Numbered from the stretch's first letter, positions 45,018 through 56,205 are shown. The stretch is DNA of 64,000 bases from Williamsia sp. DF01-3 (GCF_023051145.1 NZ_JALKFS010000005.1:1488001-1552000), one strand, 5' to 3'. A program made the numbers and translations. Notes: generated by a model from the letters alone, not told the origin.

Positions 45018-46237
45018 CGCGCGTGAAACCGTCTGTTGCGAGAAGAGTGCGCTCGCATCGTAGTGAGCCCAACTACCTCGCTGCCGGCGCGGTGCTGTTG
45101 GTCCTCATCGTGGCGCTGGTGGTGGTGGCAATCGCATCTTTCCGCGGTGACTTCAAGAAGGAAGAACATCTGACCATCGAGTCGGACCGGGCGGGCTTGG
45201 TGATGAACAAGGGCGCCAAGGTCAAGTTGCGCGGCGTCACCGTCGGGTCGGTCGACAGTGTGGAGATAGTCAACGGCACCGCTGCGCTGCAACTGAATAT
45301 CGATCCGACCAGCTTCGGTGACATTCCTGCGAACGTCACCGCCGAGATCAAGGCATCGACGGCGTTCGGCGCAAAATATGTCTCGTTGATACCGCCGAAG
45401 AATCCGCACACCCAGAGCGTTCGGTCCGGCCAGCGAATCGTGTCGAACAACGTGACGACAGAGGTCAATACGTTGTTCGAAAATCTGAACGGGGTGATGA
45501 ACAGCATCGATCCCGCGAAACTCAATTTGATTCTCGGTGCTGTGTCGGGTGCTCTGCGCGACCGCGGCGCCCAACTAGGGGAGACCATCACCGACGCCAA
45601 CCGGTTCTTGTCCCAGACGAATCCGTCAATGGATGCGCTGCAAAACGACTTCAAGTTGTCCGCCGCCGTGACAAACACGTACGGCGATGCGGCATCGGAC
45701 CTGATCTCGTTGCTCGACAACGCGACTGTCACATCGAATACGATTGTGGACGAGCAGACAAATCTCGATGCGATGCTGGTCTCGGCGATAGGTCTGGGGA
45801 ATTCTGGGTCCAATCTGTTGCGCGCCTCCGGGACCTCATTCGTGGACGCCTCCCGGCTACTCGTGCCGACGACCGCATTGCTCGAAGAGTATTCGCCCGA
45901 GTACAAGTGCGTTGCCGACCAGGCAGCCTGGAATCTCGAGTACGGTATGGGCCGATTCGGTGGAAAGAACAACGGGTACTCGATTGACCTCGACGTCGCG
46001 TTGCTGGCGGGTGACAATGGATATACCTACCCCGGCAATCTCCCGAAGGTCGGAGCTCAAGGCGGTCCGCGCGGTGCCCCTGGGTGTTACTCGCAGATCA
46101 GCGCCACCAATTATCCGGCTCCGTACCTGGTGATGGACACCGGGGCCAGCATCGCCGATGCGACCACACTAGAGCCGGGTAGTCCACTGTTCATCCAGTA
46201 CTTGTTCGGGGATGCGGTCGGAGGTGGATCGCGATGA
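45014..46237 (+). CDS. mceA: MceA, mammalian-cell-entry family lipid-transfer subunit
   Basis: 407 residues: N-terminal membrane anchor (YLAAGAVLLVLIVALVVVAIASF), MCE domain with ESDRAGLVMNKGAKVKLRGVTVGSVDSVEI, helical needle region and a C-terminal domain rich in Gly/Asn. GTG 45014 overlaps the yrbEB stop. MceA-F assemble a hetero-hexameric tunnel across the periplasm. Confidence 0.93.
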   Translation: MTRVKPSVARRVRSHRSEPNYLAAGAVLLVLIVALVVVAIASFRGDFKKEEHLTIESDRAGLVMNKGAKVKLRGVTVGSVDSVEIVNGTAALQLNIDPTSFGDIPANVTAEIKASTAFGAKYVSLIPPKNPHTQSVRSGQRIVSNNVTTEVNTLFENLNGVMNSIDPAKLNLILGAVSGALRDRGAQLGETITDANRFLSQTNPSMDALQNDFKLSAAVTNTYGDAASDLISLLDNATVTSNTIVDEQTNLDAMLVSAIGLGNSGSNLLRASGTSFVDASRLLVPTTALLEEYSPEYKCVADQAAWNLEYGMGRFGGKNNGYSIDLDVALLAGDNGYTYPGNLPKVGAQGGPRGAPGCYSQISATNYPAPYLVMDTGASIADATTLEPGSPLFIQYLFGDAVGGGSR

Positions 46238-47253
46238 AAATCGGTGGAACGATAGCGAAGTTCATGGCGTTCGCGACGGTGATGGTGCTCGTGCTGGCGA
46301 TATTGGTCGTTGTCTTCGGGCAGTTTCGATTCGGTTCATCGAACAGTTACAGCGCGCGCTTCACGTCGGTGTCGGGTCTCAAGAGCGGCCAATTCGTTCG
46401 CATCGCCGGAGTGGACGTCGGGCGAGTGAAAGAGGTGAGGGTTGTCGACGGAACAGCGGCGCAGGTCGATTTCACTCTCGATTCGTCCGTAGATCTGACT
46501 CGCGCATCCCGGGCGGCGGTCCGTTATCAGAACCTCATCGGCGACCGGTACCTGGAAATAATGGAGGGCGCCGGCGATCCGCTGCGGTTGGCTCCCGGAG
46601 GCCAGATACCGATTGAACAGACTGCTCCAGCTCTCGATCTGGATGCCCTCATCGGTGGGTTTCGTCCCCTTCTGAAAGCGCTTGATCCGGACCAGGTCAA
46701 CACAGTCTCGATGTCACTGGTCCAGGTGTTTCAGGGGCAGGGTGGCTCGATCGCAAGCATTCTTCGGCATACCGCAGAGGTGACGAACGCTCTGGCGGAC
46801 AGGGACGCCCTGATCGGGTCGGTGATCAAGAACCTCAACGATCTGCTCGGCACGGTGTCACGGCACAACGAACAGTTCGACAACGGAATCGACAAACTGC
46901 AGCAACTCATCAGTGGGCTGTCCGAGCGTTCGGACCAGCTGACATCGGCTGTAGCCGGGATATCAAACGCCTCGGAGACGATCGCGTCGCTACTCGACAA
47001 AACGCGGCCCGACATCGCAAATGACGTCAGTCAGATCAACCGCGTGGCAACGACGGTCAACAATGATTATGACTACGTCGACAACCTGTTGACTGAACTC
47101 CCGCAGAGCTACAGAACGCTCAGTCGCCTCGGCCTGTACGGAAACTTCTTCACATTCTTCCTTTGCGATGCCACGTTGAAAGTCAATGGCCCCCAGGGTG
47201 ATCCGGTGTACATCGATATTATTGGCCAACGAGCGGGGAGGTGTACGGCGTAA
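46234..47253 (+). CDS. mceB: MceB
   Basis: 339 residues, anchor FATVMVLVLAILVVVFGQF, MCE domain SVSGLKSGQFVRIAGVDVGRVKEV, long helical region and a Cys-containing end (FFLCDATLKVNGPQGDPVYIDII...GRCTA) usual for MceB. ATGA overlap with mceA. Confidence 0.93.
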   Translation: MKIGGTIAKFMAFATVMVLVLAILVVVFGQFRFGSSNSYSARFTSVSGLKSGQFVRIAGVDVGRVKEVRVVDGTAAQVDFTLDSSVDLTRASRAAVRYQNLIGDRYLEIMEGAGDPLRLAPGGQIPIEQTAPALDLDALIGGFRPLLKALDPDQVNTVSMSLVQVFQGQGGSIASILRHTAEVTNALADRDALIGSVIKNLNDLLGTVSRHNEQFDNGIDKLQQLISGLSERSDQLTSAVAGISNASETIASLLDKTRPDIANDVSQINRVATTVNNDYDYVDNLLTELPQSYRTLSRLGLYGNFFTFFLCDATLKVNGPQGDPVYIDIIGQRAGRCTA

Positions 47254-48384
47254 GTGAAAAATCTCCAAGTGGTCAACGCCCGGATGGGTACGTTGGGTAT
47301 CCTGCTGACTTTGTTAGTTGTGCTCGCCGCGCAGAACTATGACAAAGTGCCCCTGGTTTCATCGCATCTGGTTTACAGCGGCTACTTCGGCGACACCGGA
47401 GGTCTGAAATCCGGGGATGGAGTGCAGGTCGCCGGCATCAAGGTCGGGACAGTTGCAGACGTCAGCATCTCTGGCGACAAGGTCAAGGTGGAGTTCTCGG
47501 CCGACGGGATGGAACTCGGGTCTCAGACCGAACTCGCGATCAAAACCGAAACCGTCCTGGGTACCAAGTTTCTGCAGATCAACTCACGCGGTATGGGCAA
47601 ACTCGATCCGGGCCAGGTGGTCCCGCTGTCGCGAACGACCACCCCCTACCTGTTGACCGACTCTCTGGCAGATCTGACAAATACGATTTCCGATCTCGAC
47701 ACCGAACAGGTGACCACCGCGATGGAGACGCTGGGTGACACACTCCAGAAAACTGCTCCGAATCTCGAATCCGCCCTCGACGGCGTCAATCGGTTTTCCA
47801 ATACGATCGGGTCTCGCGATGATTTGATACAGAGCCTGCTTTCGAACGCGGAGTCGGTCACAGGCGTTCTGTCAAGACGTTCGGAACAGGTCAACCGCAT
47901 GATTCTTGATGGCGGAGTGTTGTTTTCGGCGCTTGACCAGCGGCGCCAGGCTATTGACGCACTCTTGGGCAACATTGTCGCCGTGACGCAGCAGGTGCAG
48001 GGGCTCATCGACGAGAATCAAGCGCAACTGCGCCCCAGTCTGGACCAACTCAACCGGGTCGTTGAACTGCTCGACCGTCATCGGGGCGATATTCAGGCTT
48101 CTTTGAAGCCGTTGCAGCAGTACGCGACGTCGCTCGGCGAGTCGGTCGCGTCCGGACCTTTCTTCAATGCGTATGTGATGAATCTGCTTCCGGGACAATT
48201 CCTGCAGCCGTTCATCGACGCCGCCTTCGAAGGTGAGGGTATCGACCCCAGCAAGCTCGGACAGACGACCTACCCGGTCCCCTGCGGTGACAACACCCCT
48301 CCCGGAACTATTCCTGCCGGCGGAGACGCACCGGCAACAGGCGACGGTTGTCCCCAGGGCATACCCCGTACAGGTGGAGGATAG
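47254..48384 (+). CDS. mceC: MceC
   Basis: 376 residues starting at GTG directly after the mceB TAA. Anchor GILLTLLVVLAAQNYDKVP, MCE domain YFGDTGGLKSGDGVQVAGIKVGTVADVSI, helical repeat region and a Pro/Gly-rich tail ending TGDGCPQGIPRTGGG. Confidence 0.93.
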   Translation: MKNLQVVNARMGTLGILLTLLVVLAAQNYDKVPLVSSHLVYSGYFGDTGGLKSGDGVQVAGIKVGTVADVSISGDKVKVEFSADGMELGSQTELAIKTETVLGTKFLQINSRGMGKLDPGQVVPLSRTTTPYLLTDSLADLTNTISDLDTEQVTTAMETLGDTLQKTAPNLESALDGVNRFSNTIGSRDDLIQSLLSNAESVTGVLSRRSEQVNRMILDGGVLFSALDQRRQAIDALLGNIVAVTQQVQGLIDENQAQLRPSLDQLNRVVELLDRHRGDIQASLKPLQQYATSLGESVASGPFFNAYVMNLLPGQFLQPFIDAAFEGEGIDPSKLGQTTYPVPCGDNTPPGTIPAGGDAPATGDGCPQGIPRTGGG

Positions 48385-48387
48385 CCA

Positions 48388-49722
48388 GTGAGTCGACTAT
48401 CGGCTGATCGATTAGCTTTGAAGGCGCGCGGTTTCGCGAGCTCGAACAGGCGCGCGCTACTCGCTGCGTCGACCATCGTTATACTGTGCGCCGCCGCACT
48501 CCTGGGCTGGCATGTGTATTCGAAGGCAACCACCACCACGGTCACGGCATATTTTGCCAACACCAACGGGCTGTACGCGGGTGACACGGTGAAGATTATG
48601 GGTGTGGAGGTCGGCAAGGTCGGATCGATCACCGCAGCCGGCGACAAAATGAAGGTGGAGTTGCGTGTCGACAGCTCGCATCCGGTGCCTGGCGATGCGA
48701 AAGCAGTCATATTGTCACCGACTTTGGTGTCCGCCAGGTCAATTCAACTTGCTCCGGCGTACACCGGTGGCCCGAAGATGAAGTCTGGCGACAACATTCC
48801 GATCGAGCGGACAGCCGTTCCTGTGGAGTGGGACGACTTTCGAGCTCAGCTCGAACAACTGACCTCGGCGCTCAGTGATACGACAAACAACCCAGATGGG
48901 CCGCTGGGAGAGTTCGTCGATTCGGCCGCATCGGCGCTCGACGACAGAGGGAACCAGATCAACGACACACTCGGCAGTCTCTCCAAGGCGACCACAACCC
49001 TGTCAGACGGACGTGACGACCTCTTCGCGACTGTTCGAAACCTCCAGGTCTTCGTCAGCGCACTGGCGACCAGTGACCAGCAGATGGCTCAGTTCAACCA
49101 AGATCTGGCTTCGGTCACGTCAGTGCTGTCCAACAGCGATAACGAACTCGGTAACGCGATGAACAGTGTCAACGAAGTGCTCGGGGAGCTCGAGAAGTTC
49201 GTGGCAGACAATCGCGACCAACTGTCGACATCAGTTGAGCGTCTCTCGAGGGTGACCACGTCGCTACAGCAGAGTCAGCCTGATATCGAACAGCTACTGC
49301 ATGTGGGCCCCACCGCCTTCTCGAACTTCTACAACATCTATCAACCGGCGCAGGGCACGTTGACCGGTGCGCTTGCGGTCACCCAGTTTCAGAATCCTAT
49401 TCAGTTCATTTGCGGTGCAATACAGGCCGCGTCTGGCGAAGGAGCTGAAGTATCTGCGCAGCGCTGCGCGCAGCACCTCGGGCCGGTGTTGAAGAATCTC
49501 CAGTTCAACTATCCCCCGGTCGGCATCAATCCGATCAAAGGCGTCCAGCTCCGACCGGAGCAGATCGACTACAGCGAGGCGGGTTTGAAGCCGCCCGCGG
49601 GTCAGACAAACACATCGGTGCCCGGCGTCTTCGAGCCGGCGGACACACCGCGGTCGCAAGTCCAGGGTGGATCCGGACTCAGAGGGTTGATGCAACCTGC
49701 CGTTGTGGGCGGGCCACGATGA
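48388..49722 (+). CDS. mceD: MceD
   Basis: 444 residues, GTG start 3 bp after mceC. Anchor ALLAASTIVILCAAALLGWHVY, MCE domain YFANTNGLYAGDTVKIMGVEVGKVGSI, and the MceD-type C-terminus with ALAVTQFQNPIQFICGAIQAASG. The tail carries Pro-rich low-complexity sequence. Confidence 0.93.
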   Translation: MSRLSADRLALKARGFASSNRRALLAASTIVILCAAALLGWHVYSKATTTTVTAYFANTNGLYAGDTVKIMGVEVGKVGSITAAGDKMKVELRVDSSHPVPGDAKAVILSPTLVSARSIQLAPAYTGGPKMKSGDNIPIERTAVPVEWDDFRAQLEQLTSALSDTTNNPDGPLGEFVDSAASALDDRGNQINDTLGSLSKATTTLSDGRDDLFATVRNLQVFVSALATSDQQMAQFNQDLASVTSVLSNSDNELGNAMNSVNEVLGELEKFVADNRDQLSTSVERLSRVTTSLQQSQPDIEQLLHVGPTAFSNFYNIYQPAQGTLTGALAVTQFQNPIQFICGAIQAASGEGAEVSAQRCAQHLGPVLKNLQFNYPPVGINPIKGVQLRPEQIDYSEAGLKPPAGQTNTSVPGVFEPADTPRSQVQGGSGLRGLMQPAVVGGPR

Positions 49723-50870
49723 CGGTAACTAAAGGTCTTATTATGCGCCGGCGCAGAGTATCCGCGGTTGTCACCGTCGTTTCCGCGTTGATATTTTTGT
49801 CGGCCTGTTCGGACTGGCGCGGCGCCAATTCACTGCCCCTCCCCGGTACAGAGGGGGGAGGCGACGGGTCCTATGAGGTACAGATCCAGATGCCCGATGT
49901 GAGCACTTTGGAGGAGAACTCTCAGGTGAAGGTCAACGATGTCAACGTCGGAACCGTCACGGGGGTCGAACGTCAAGGGTGGCACGCCCTGGTGACCGTC
50001 AGACTCGGTGAGGAGGTGTCGTTGCCGGCGAATGCGACTGCCAAACTCGGTCAGACGAGCCTGTTGGGTACCGTGCACGTCGAGTTGGCCGAGCCCCTGG
50101 GTGAACCCGCGCAAGGCCACCTCGACGCTGGTGGAGTGATTCAACTGGATCGCGCCGGCGAATATCCGTCGACGGAACAGACGCTTTCGTCAGTGTCGGT
50201 TGTCCTCAACGGGAGCGGACTGGCGCAACTGCAGCAGATAAACCAACAACTCAATGCTGCGCTTTCCGGCCATGAGTCAGATGCCCGCGGTTTGATCACG
50301 CAACTGGATACCTTCACTTCATCCATGGACGAACAGAAGCAGGACATCATTGCGGCCTCTGAGGGCCTGGACCGGCTGGCGGGGCAGCTCAATGCCCGCG
50401 CGGATGTACTGGACAACGCGCTTAACAGCATTCCGCCGGCACTGGATGTACTGGCCAAGGATCGCGACACCCTGCGGGATGCGATACTTGCCATCGGCAA
50501 TTTCGCTACCAGAGCCGATGAGGTAATAGCGGCAAGCAGCACCAGCGTCACCGAGAATCTTGCGAGCATCGGGCCTGTACTGCAACAGCTCGCCGACGCC
50601 GGGCCCAACCTGACCAAATCGCTGGGACTTCTCGCAACGTTTCCCTGGCCGCAGGCCGGAATCAAACAGTTCATCCGTGGCGATGCGGCAAACCTGAGTG
50701 CCACAATCGATTTGACGCTGGGTAGGCTCGACAATTCGTTGCTGCAGATGACTCCGGCCGACGGGAAGCTCACTCAGTTGGAAACGATGCTGGGACGCAC
50801 GGCCGGTCGACAACCGACACCACAGACCAAGAATCCGTTGACCGCGCCGATCTTGCGAGGAACGTCATGA
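49719..50870 (+). CDS. mceE: MceE, lipoprotein (LprK-like)
   Basis: 383 residues with signal peptide and lipobox IFLSACSDW, as in the fifth gene of mce operons. MCE domain VQIQMPDVSTLEENSQVKVNDVNVGTVTGV, then coiled helical region. ATGA overlap with mceD. The likely signal start is the ATG of MRRRRVSAVV (49743); the upstream ATG at 49719 keeps the overlap. Confidence 0.92.
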   Translation: MTVTKGLIMRRRRVSAVVTVVSALIFLSACSDWRGANSLPLPGTEGGGDGSYEVQIQMPDVSTLEENSQVKVNDVNVGTVTGVERQGWHALVTVRLGEEVSLPANATAKLGQTSLLGTVHVELAEPLGEPAQGHLDAGGVIQLDRAGEYPSTEQTLSSVSVVLNGSGLAQLQQINQQLNAALSGHESDARGLITQLDTFTSSMDEQKQDIIAASEGLDRLAGQLNARADVLDNALNSIPPALDVLAKDRDTLRDAILAIGNFATRADEVIAASSTSVTENLASIGPVLQQLADAGPNLTKSLGLLATFPWPQAGIKQFIRGDAANLSATIDLTLGRLDNSLLQMTPADGKLTQLETMLGRTAGRQPTPQTKNPLTAPILRGTS

Positions 50871-52303
50871 GGATGACTCGGTTCGTCCGATGGCAGTTGC
50901 GGATTTTCGCGTTTCTCACCGTCGTGTCGCTGGTGATCATGGCCGTGTGGTTCATGAGGGTCCCGGCCTCGGTGGGTATCGGTCGATACACGTTGAAGGT
51001 CGAATTGGCTGACACCGGTGGGTTGTATACGAGTTCTAACGTGACCTACCGTGGGCAAACTGTCGGGCAGGTCACAAGTGTGCAGCTGGCCAACGGCGGC
51101 GTCGAGGCCGTCCTCAGCATGGACAGCGGAACCAAGGTGCCGAAGAGCAGCATCGCGGAAGTACACAGTCGGTCGGCGATCGGTGAGCAATACATCGACC
51201 TCGTTCCTCAATCGACAGCTGGGCCCTACTTCTCTGATGACAATGTGATTCCCGTCGAGCAGACAACTGTCCCGCAGGACATCGCACCTCTGATCGATAC
51301 GGTGAACAAGAGCCTCCAGCAGATTCCGCAGGACAAACTGGACGTGCTGATCGACGAATCCTACGATGCCGTCAATGGATCCGAAGAGGATCTGCGACGG
51401 CTGCTCGATTCGGCGAACAAGCTGATCAGCGACGCAAACGGCAATGTCGCCGCCGTCAATACCCTGATCAAAGACCTCGGTCCGGTGCTTAACTCGCAGG
51501 TCGTCACGAGCGACTCGATCCGTACTTGGGCGAGCTCCCTGAGCTCACTAAGCGCCCAGGCCGCCGACAATGACGACGCGCTGCGGGGAATCTTGAAGAA
51601 CACGCCCGACGCTGCAGGACAGGTCAATGCGCTGTTTCAACAGCTGCAGCCGACCTTACCCATATTGCTCTCGAATCTGGTCAGCCTGGGCCAGGTCGGG
51701 GTGACCTACAACGCCAGTCTCGAGCAGGTTTTGGTTATCATCCCGCAGGGGATGAGCGCGTTGGCGGCGATTGCGGTCCCGAACTTGGACGGGACCGATC
51801 GTGGCTTTCTGTCGTTCAACACGCCGACCCTGAACTCGTTGCCGCCCTGCACAACTGGCTTTCTTCCGGCGTCGGAGAGACGTGACGGTTCCGCAGTGGA
51901 TTCGCCACCCCGCACCGATGAAGACCTCTACTGTTCAATTCCGCAGGATTCGACGAACTCGGTCCGTGGTGCGCGGAACCTTCCGTGCATGGACAAGCCT
52001 GGAAAACGTGCGCCGACCGTGACCATGTGCAAGAGCGACGAATCGTACGTTCCGCTCGGTGACAACCCCTGGATCGGCGACCCGACACCCACGGTGGACA
52101 ATCCCGCGCTGGCCCAGCAGGGCGCGCCGTCCGGATTTCGGGACAGTGAGTCCGCAGGTCCGGTCGCAACCGCGAAATATGATCCGGACAGCGGCCAGTA
52201 CATCGCACCGGATGGATCGGTCTATACGCAATCCGACCTCGCGGACAAGCAGCAAACAGAGGGTGGTGCAACATGGCAACAGATGATGGATCCGGCGAAG
52301 TAG
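50867..52303 (+). CDS. mceF: MceF
   Basis: 478 residues, anchor [24 protein letters not shown] domain [28 protein letters not shown] and a long C-terminal extension with several Cys ([27 protein letters not shown]) and an Asp/Gln-rich tail. ATGA overlap with mceE. Completes the hexamer. Confidence 0.93.
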   Translation: MRMTRFVRWQLRIFAFLTVVSLVIMAVWFMRVPASVGIGRYTLKVELADTGGLYTSSNVTYRGQTVGQVTSVQLANGGVEAVLSMDSGTKVPKSSIAEVHSRSAIGEQYIDLVPQSTAGPYFSDDNVIPVEQTTVPQDIAPLIDTVNKSLQQIPQDKLDVLIDESYDAVNGSEEDLRRLLDSANKLISDANGNVAAVNTLIKDLGPVLNSQVVTSDSIRTWASSLSSLSAQAADNDDALRGILKNTPDAAGQVNALFQQLQPTLPILLSNLVSLGQVGVTYNASLEQVLVIIPQGMSALAAIAVPNLDGTDRGFLSFNTPTLNSLPPCTTGFLPASERRDGSAVDSPPRTDEDLYCSIPQDSTNSVRGARNLPCMDKPGKRAPTVTMCKSDESYVPLGDNPWIGDPTPTVDNPALAQQGAPSGFRDSESAGPVATAKYDPDSGQYIAPDGSVYTQSDLADKQQTEGGATWQQMMDPAK

Positions 52304-52317
52304 TCGGGAGGTTCAAG

Positions 52318-53124
52318 GTGTCGAAGATGACAGCGCAAGACCGCGCTGATGCGGCACGTAAGGCCGCTGATGCCGCGGCTGTCGCCGCGGCCGCGGCCGA
52401 AACTGCGGCGAAGGCAGCCGAGCGCGCGCTTGCGGGAGAGGCCGAGGACGACGCGGACGAAGCCTCCCCTGGAGACGCGCTCGTGGACGGTGGAAGCCCT
52501 CCAGACGAGGTGCAGGAGGTTGGAGGTGTTTCACCCACCAAGAGCCGTCCTGCGCTACGACGACGAGGCCGCACGTCGAGGCGGTCGATAGCAAGAGACA
52601 CTCTTGGTCCGAAACCACCGGATGGGTCGACACCCGTACGGAAGAAGCTTGTCGTGCTGTCGGCGCTGCTGCTAATTCTCGTGGTCGGCGTCGCCGTGAT
52701 CAACGTACTACTCTTCACCGCAGATCGTGACCACTCCGCCGAGCAGGACGACCGTATCGCCTTTGTGCAGGCAGCGAAGCAAGGCGTGGTCAACATGACG
52801 TCAATTGATTTCAACAATGCACGACGCGATGTCCAGCGTGTCATCGACGGCTCAACGGGCGAGTTCCGCAAGGACTTCGAGGGACGATCCGCATCCTTCG
52901 TCGACGTAGTCACGAAGTCGAAGGTCTCGACCGAAGGTGAGATCCAGAACGCAGGGATCGAGAAGGTGAACAGCGACGGATCCGCTGTCGTGCTGATCGC
53001 GTCGACCTCCAAGGTGAACAACGAGGCCGGCGCGCAGAACGAACAACGAGCGTGGCGATTGCGGGTCACCGTCATGCCCTCAGAAGGTCAGCTGAAAATG
53101 TCGAAAGTGGAGTTCGTGCCATGA
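52318..53124 (+). CDS. Mce-associated membrane protein (Mas), first
   Basis: 268 residues with an Ala-rich helical cytoplasmic part ([27 protein letters not shown]), an acidic/basic linker, one membrane helix [24 protein letters not shown] and an extracytoplasmic NTF2-like domain. GTG 52318 with GGGAGG is preferred; the ATG at 52273 would overlap mceF. Such proteins stabilise Mce complexes. Confidence 0.85.
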   Translation: MSKMTAQDRADAARKAADAAAVAAAAAETAAKAAERALAGEAEDDADEASPGDALVDGGSPPDEVQEVGGVSPTKSRPALRRRGRTSRRSIARDTLGPKPPDGSTPVRKKLVVLSALLLILVVGVAVINVLLFTADRDHSAEQDDRIAFVQAAKQGVVNMTSIDFNNARRDVQRVIDGSTGEFRKDFEGRSASFVDVVTKSKVSTEGEIQNAGIEKVNSDGSAVVLIASTSKVNNEAGAQNEQRAWRLRVTVMPSEGQLKMSKVEFVP

Positions 53125-53870
53125 AGGCCAGCGTGAAAAGCAGCAGTATCGGCGATACCTCAGATAAATCTCCCGAGTCGGGGAGTGGAGATGATGCAGG
53201 GATCGAGGACGATGTCGTGCCCCACGAACTCACACAGGCGGCGGAAGTGGACGACGCGGCGGAAGAGGACGCGACCGCCAACAAATCGGGTGCGGCTGAT
53301 GACACGCGAGAGAGCGCGGGGGCCAGCAAGCGCACACTCTCCCGAATACGCAGCCGTAAAGCTCGGTTGGCCATGGAAATCACCTTGCGCCAGATCAAGT
53401 TCGTCGTCGCAGCGGCAGTCGTGGTGCTCGCGGTGCTGCTGGGTCTCGCCGGCTACCAGTATTGGAGCGTCTACAACAACAACCAGCAGGTGGATCAGAC
53501 ACAAAGTGATGTCGGACGTGTCGCTGCCGACGGCGCGGTCGCCATCCTGTCATACAAGCACGACTCCATCGATCAAGACCTGCAACGCGCGCAGTCACTT
53601 CTGACCGGGGAGTTCGCTGACTATTACAAAGACTTCACGGCTGAGGTCGTTTCTCCGGCTGCCAAAGAGAAGAAAGTTGATACCCAGGCGACGATCGCCG
53701 GAACGGCAGTGGAGAGTGCCGAAGCCGATCACGCGGTCGCACTGGTATTCGTCAACCAATCGACGACAACTATCGACAATGTCAGTCCGACCTTGTCTGC
53801 GAGCAGTGTGCGGGTCGAGTTGAAAAAGGTTGACGGCAAGTGGCTTATCGAGAAGTTCGATCCGGTCTGA
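53121..53870 (+). CDS. Mce-associated membrane protein (Mas), second
   Basis: 249 residues: long acidic N-terminal segment, one helix [22 protein letters not shown] and a C-terminal domain ending [24 protein letters not shown] overlap with the first Mas gene. Its stop abuts the stop of the convergent fadD (TGATCA, no gap). Confidence 0.87.
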   Translation: MKASVKSSSIGDTSDKSPESGSGDDAGIEDDVVPHELTQAAEVDDAAEEDATANKSGAADDTRESAGASKRTLSRIRSRKARLAMEITLRQIKFVVAAAVVVLAVLLGLAGYQYWSVYNNNQQVDQTQSDVGRVAADGAVAILSYKHDSIDQDLQRAQSLLTGEFADYYKDFTAEVVSPAAKEKKVDTQATIAGTAVESAEADHAVALVFVNQSTTTIDNVSPTLSASSVRVELKKVDGKWLIEKFDPV

Positions 53871-55316
53871 TCATGTGTCCGTTGGTTGGAGCTTATGGCG
53901 CTGGAGCTTGCCACCGGGCGTCCGCGGTAATGCGGATACGAAATGGTATACGCGCGGGAGCTTGTAGGACGCGAGTCGGGTCGCCGCCCAAGTTGTGAGC
54001 GCGTCGGCGGATAGGTCTGCCGAGGCGCGAACGACAAACGCCACCGGTGCTTCCCCGGTCTTTCCATCAGGGTGTCCGACCACCCCGACATCGATCACAT
54101 CTGGGTGCGCGAGGATCGCGTCTTCCACCTCTGTCGGTGACACTTGGAAGCCCGAGACCTTCAGCATCTCCTTGCGCCTTCCGACGATGTTCATCCGTCC
54201 GTCGGGATCGAAGGTGACCAGATCACCGGTTCGGAACCAGCCGTCGTCGAGAAACGAATCGGATGCGGTAGCCGCGTAACCGGTTGCGACGCTGACCCCC
54301 CGGACCTCCAGTTCGCCTCCCGATCCCAAGCGCACCTCAGTGCCGTGGGTCGGATACCCAGGCGATTCCAGTTTCCAATCGCTGGGCCGGTCGACCGGGT
54401 TGAACGCGACCATCATTGCCTCGGTCATTCCGTACGAACACAGGAATTGCACGCCGGTCCGGGCGGTGATGTCGCGTGCCAACTCGGGCGGGACCGACGA
54501 CCCGCCCCACATGAAGTATCGAAGTGTCGCGAACGCCGATGGTTTGAGATCTGATCGTTGGGCCAATTTGTGGGCCACCGCCCCTGCCAGAGGCCAGATC
54601 GTGACCCCGGCCGACCGGACATGGGCCAGTGACGTGTCAAGATTGAAGCGCTGGAACAAGGTCATCTGCGCGCCGACACTGATTGCGGCTGCGCACATGG
54701 TCGCGCCGAAAACATGGCACAGGGGAAGTGAGATCTGGAGAACGTCCCTACTCGTCAACGCGAGGTGGCGGCGAAGCTGGTCAACACCTCCACACAGACT
54801 TGCGTCGGTGTGGACAACGCCTTTGGGGAGGCCGGTGGATCCAGATGAGAACGGGATGTACCGTGCGCTGTTCGAGTGCTGGGTAGACGGTGGTGATGGT
54901 GGTTGGTGGGGAGAAAATTTGAGCAACTCATCAACTGGTATGGAGTGGATGAACCGCTTCGTCAGCGCGGCGAACCGGGGTTCGTAGACAGCTGCGGTCG
55001 CTGCGGTCGCCGCAATCGCATTTTCAATCTCACTCGGGGTCCAGTATGGGTTGGGCGTCACGAACACCGCGCCGATATGAGAAAGCGCAAACTGCGCGAT
55101 CAGATACTCGGGCCGGTTCTCCATGAGTAGGAGAACCCGTGTGTTCTCACCGATTCCCGCCTCGATCATCCGCGATGTGGCGATGGCCGCAGCCGAGGCG
55201 AGTTCGGAGTAAGTCCAGATCTCGTCGTGAAAACGCAAGGCAATCTGGTCCGGCCACCGCTCTCCCGCGCCTTGGAGAATCTCGGAGTAACAGACGAACG
55301 AGTTCTGTGGTCTCAT
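53871..55316 (-). CDS. Acyl-CoA synthetase (ANL superfamily)
   Basis: 481 residues: P-loop RYIPFSSGSTGLPKGVVHTDASL, CSYGMTEAMM, DDGWFRTGDLVTFDPDGRMNIVGRRKEMLKVSGFQVSPTEVED and catalytic Lys in PGGKLQRHKL. Last gene of a four-gene minus operon; start overlaps the hydratase stop (ATGA). Activates a carboxylic acid for the beta-oxidation enzymes upstream. Confidence 0.92.
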   Translation of the reverse strand: MRPQNSFVCYSEILQGAGERWPDQIALRFHDEIWTYSELASAAAIATSRMIEAGIGENTRVLLLMENRPEYLIAQFALSHIGAVFVTPNPYWTPSEIENAIAATAATAAVYEPRFAALTKRFIHSIPVDELLKFSPHQPPSPPSTQHSNSARYIPFSSGSTGLPKGVVHTDASLCGGVDQLRRHLALTSRDVLQISLPLCHVFGATMCAAAISVGAQMTLFQRFNLDTSLAHVRSAGVTIWPLAGAVAHKLAQRSDLKPSAFATLRYFMWGGSSVPPELARDITARTGVQFLCSYGMTEAMMVAFNPVDRPSDWKLESPGYPTHGTEVRLGSGGELEVRGVSVATGYAATASDSFLDDGWFRTGDLVTFDPDGRMNIVGRRKEMLKVSGFQVSPTEVEDAILAHPDVIDVGVVGHPDGKTGEAPVAFVVRASADLSADALTTWAATRLASYKLPRVYHFVSALPRTPGGKLQRHKLQPTDT

Positions 55317-56205
55317 GGAACATTTTTGCGTGCAGGCGAAGCCGGTCCCGCCGTTCGCCAGTCGGTGATGTCGGGACCAGGCTTGCCCGCAGGGAACTTG
55401 TCGTCGTTGATCGCCATCCAGTGTGCGTGGCCGAGTTGATGCAGATAAAAGCTGTGCTTGAGGGATTCGGAAAATCCCATTGCGTCGACCGTGTCGTTCA
55501 CGGAGTCCTTGACGAGCAAGCTCGCGAAGGTCGGCCGTGCTGCGATCCTGCGCGCAAACTCGAGCGTATTGTCCGACAGAGTATCTCGCGTGAAAAGTTT
55601 GGATACCATGCCTAGTCGGTAGCCTTCTTCGGCATCAATCGAATCCCCGGTAAGCAATAACTCTTTGGCCTTGCGCGGTCCGAACTCCCAAGGATGTGCG
55701 AGGTACTCCACGCCGGGCATCCCAGTCTCGCGCCGACTACGTCGGAGAAAACGGTGTCATCGGCAGCGACGATCAGGTCGCAGCACCACATGAGCATGAG
55801 TCCTGCTGACACCACATTCCCGTGGACCTGCGCGATTGTGATCTTCCGCAGGTCACGCCACCGCCGGGTGTTGTCGAAATAGTGGCGCCACTCCTGAAGC
55901 GTCCGATTCTCGACGGGACTATCTCTGGTGCCGCCGTTGACCCCGAAGGTGGGATGTTGCCCTGGTCCTGGCTCGGCCTCTTCGATGGCCTCTCGGGACC
56001 CCATGTCGTGACCGGCTGAGAAGCTTGGTCCGTTGCCGGCAAGAATGATCACCCGCACCGCATCATCGGCTTCGGCACGCAGCAGGGCTTCGTCGAGTTC
56101 TACGAGGAGAGCTCGGTTCTGTGCGTTACGCGCTTGGGGCCGGTTCATTGTCACGCGCGCAATTCGACCGGAGTCGAACGTCTCGTACATGATGGTGGAA
56201 GTCAT
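55313..56205 (-). CDS. Enoyl-CoA hydratase family protein, frameshifted
   Basis: About 297 residues after repair. First frame: MNRPQARNAQNRALLVELDEAL, NGPSFSAGHDMGSREAIEEAE, VHGNVVSAGLMLMWCCDLIVAADD. Second frame: MPGVEYLAHPWEFGPRKAKELLLTGDSI to the end. One G is missing near 55722 (GARLG, then MPGVEY). The long insert after the SAGHD loop and HPWEFGPRKAKELL mark a subgroup common in actinobacteria. Confidence 0.87.
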
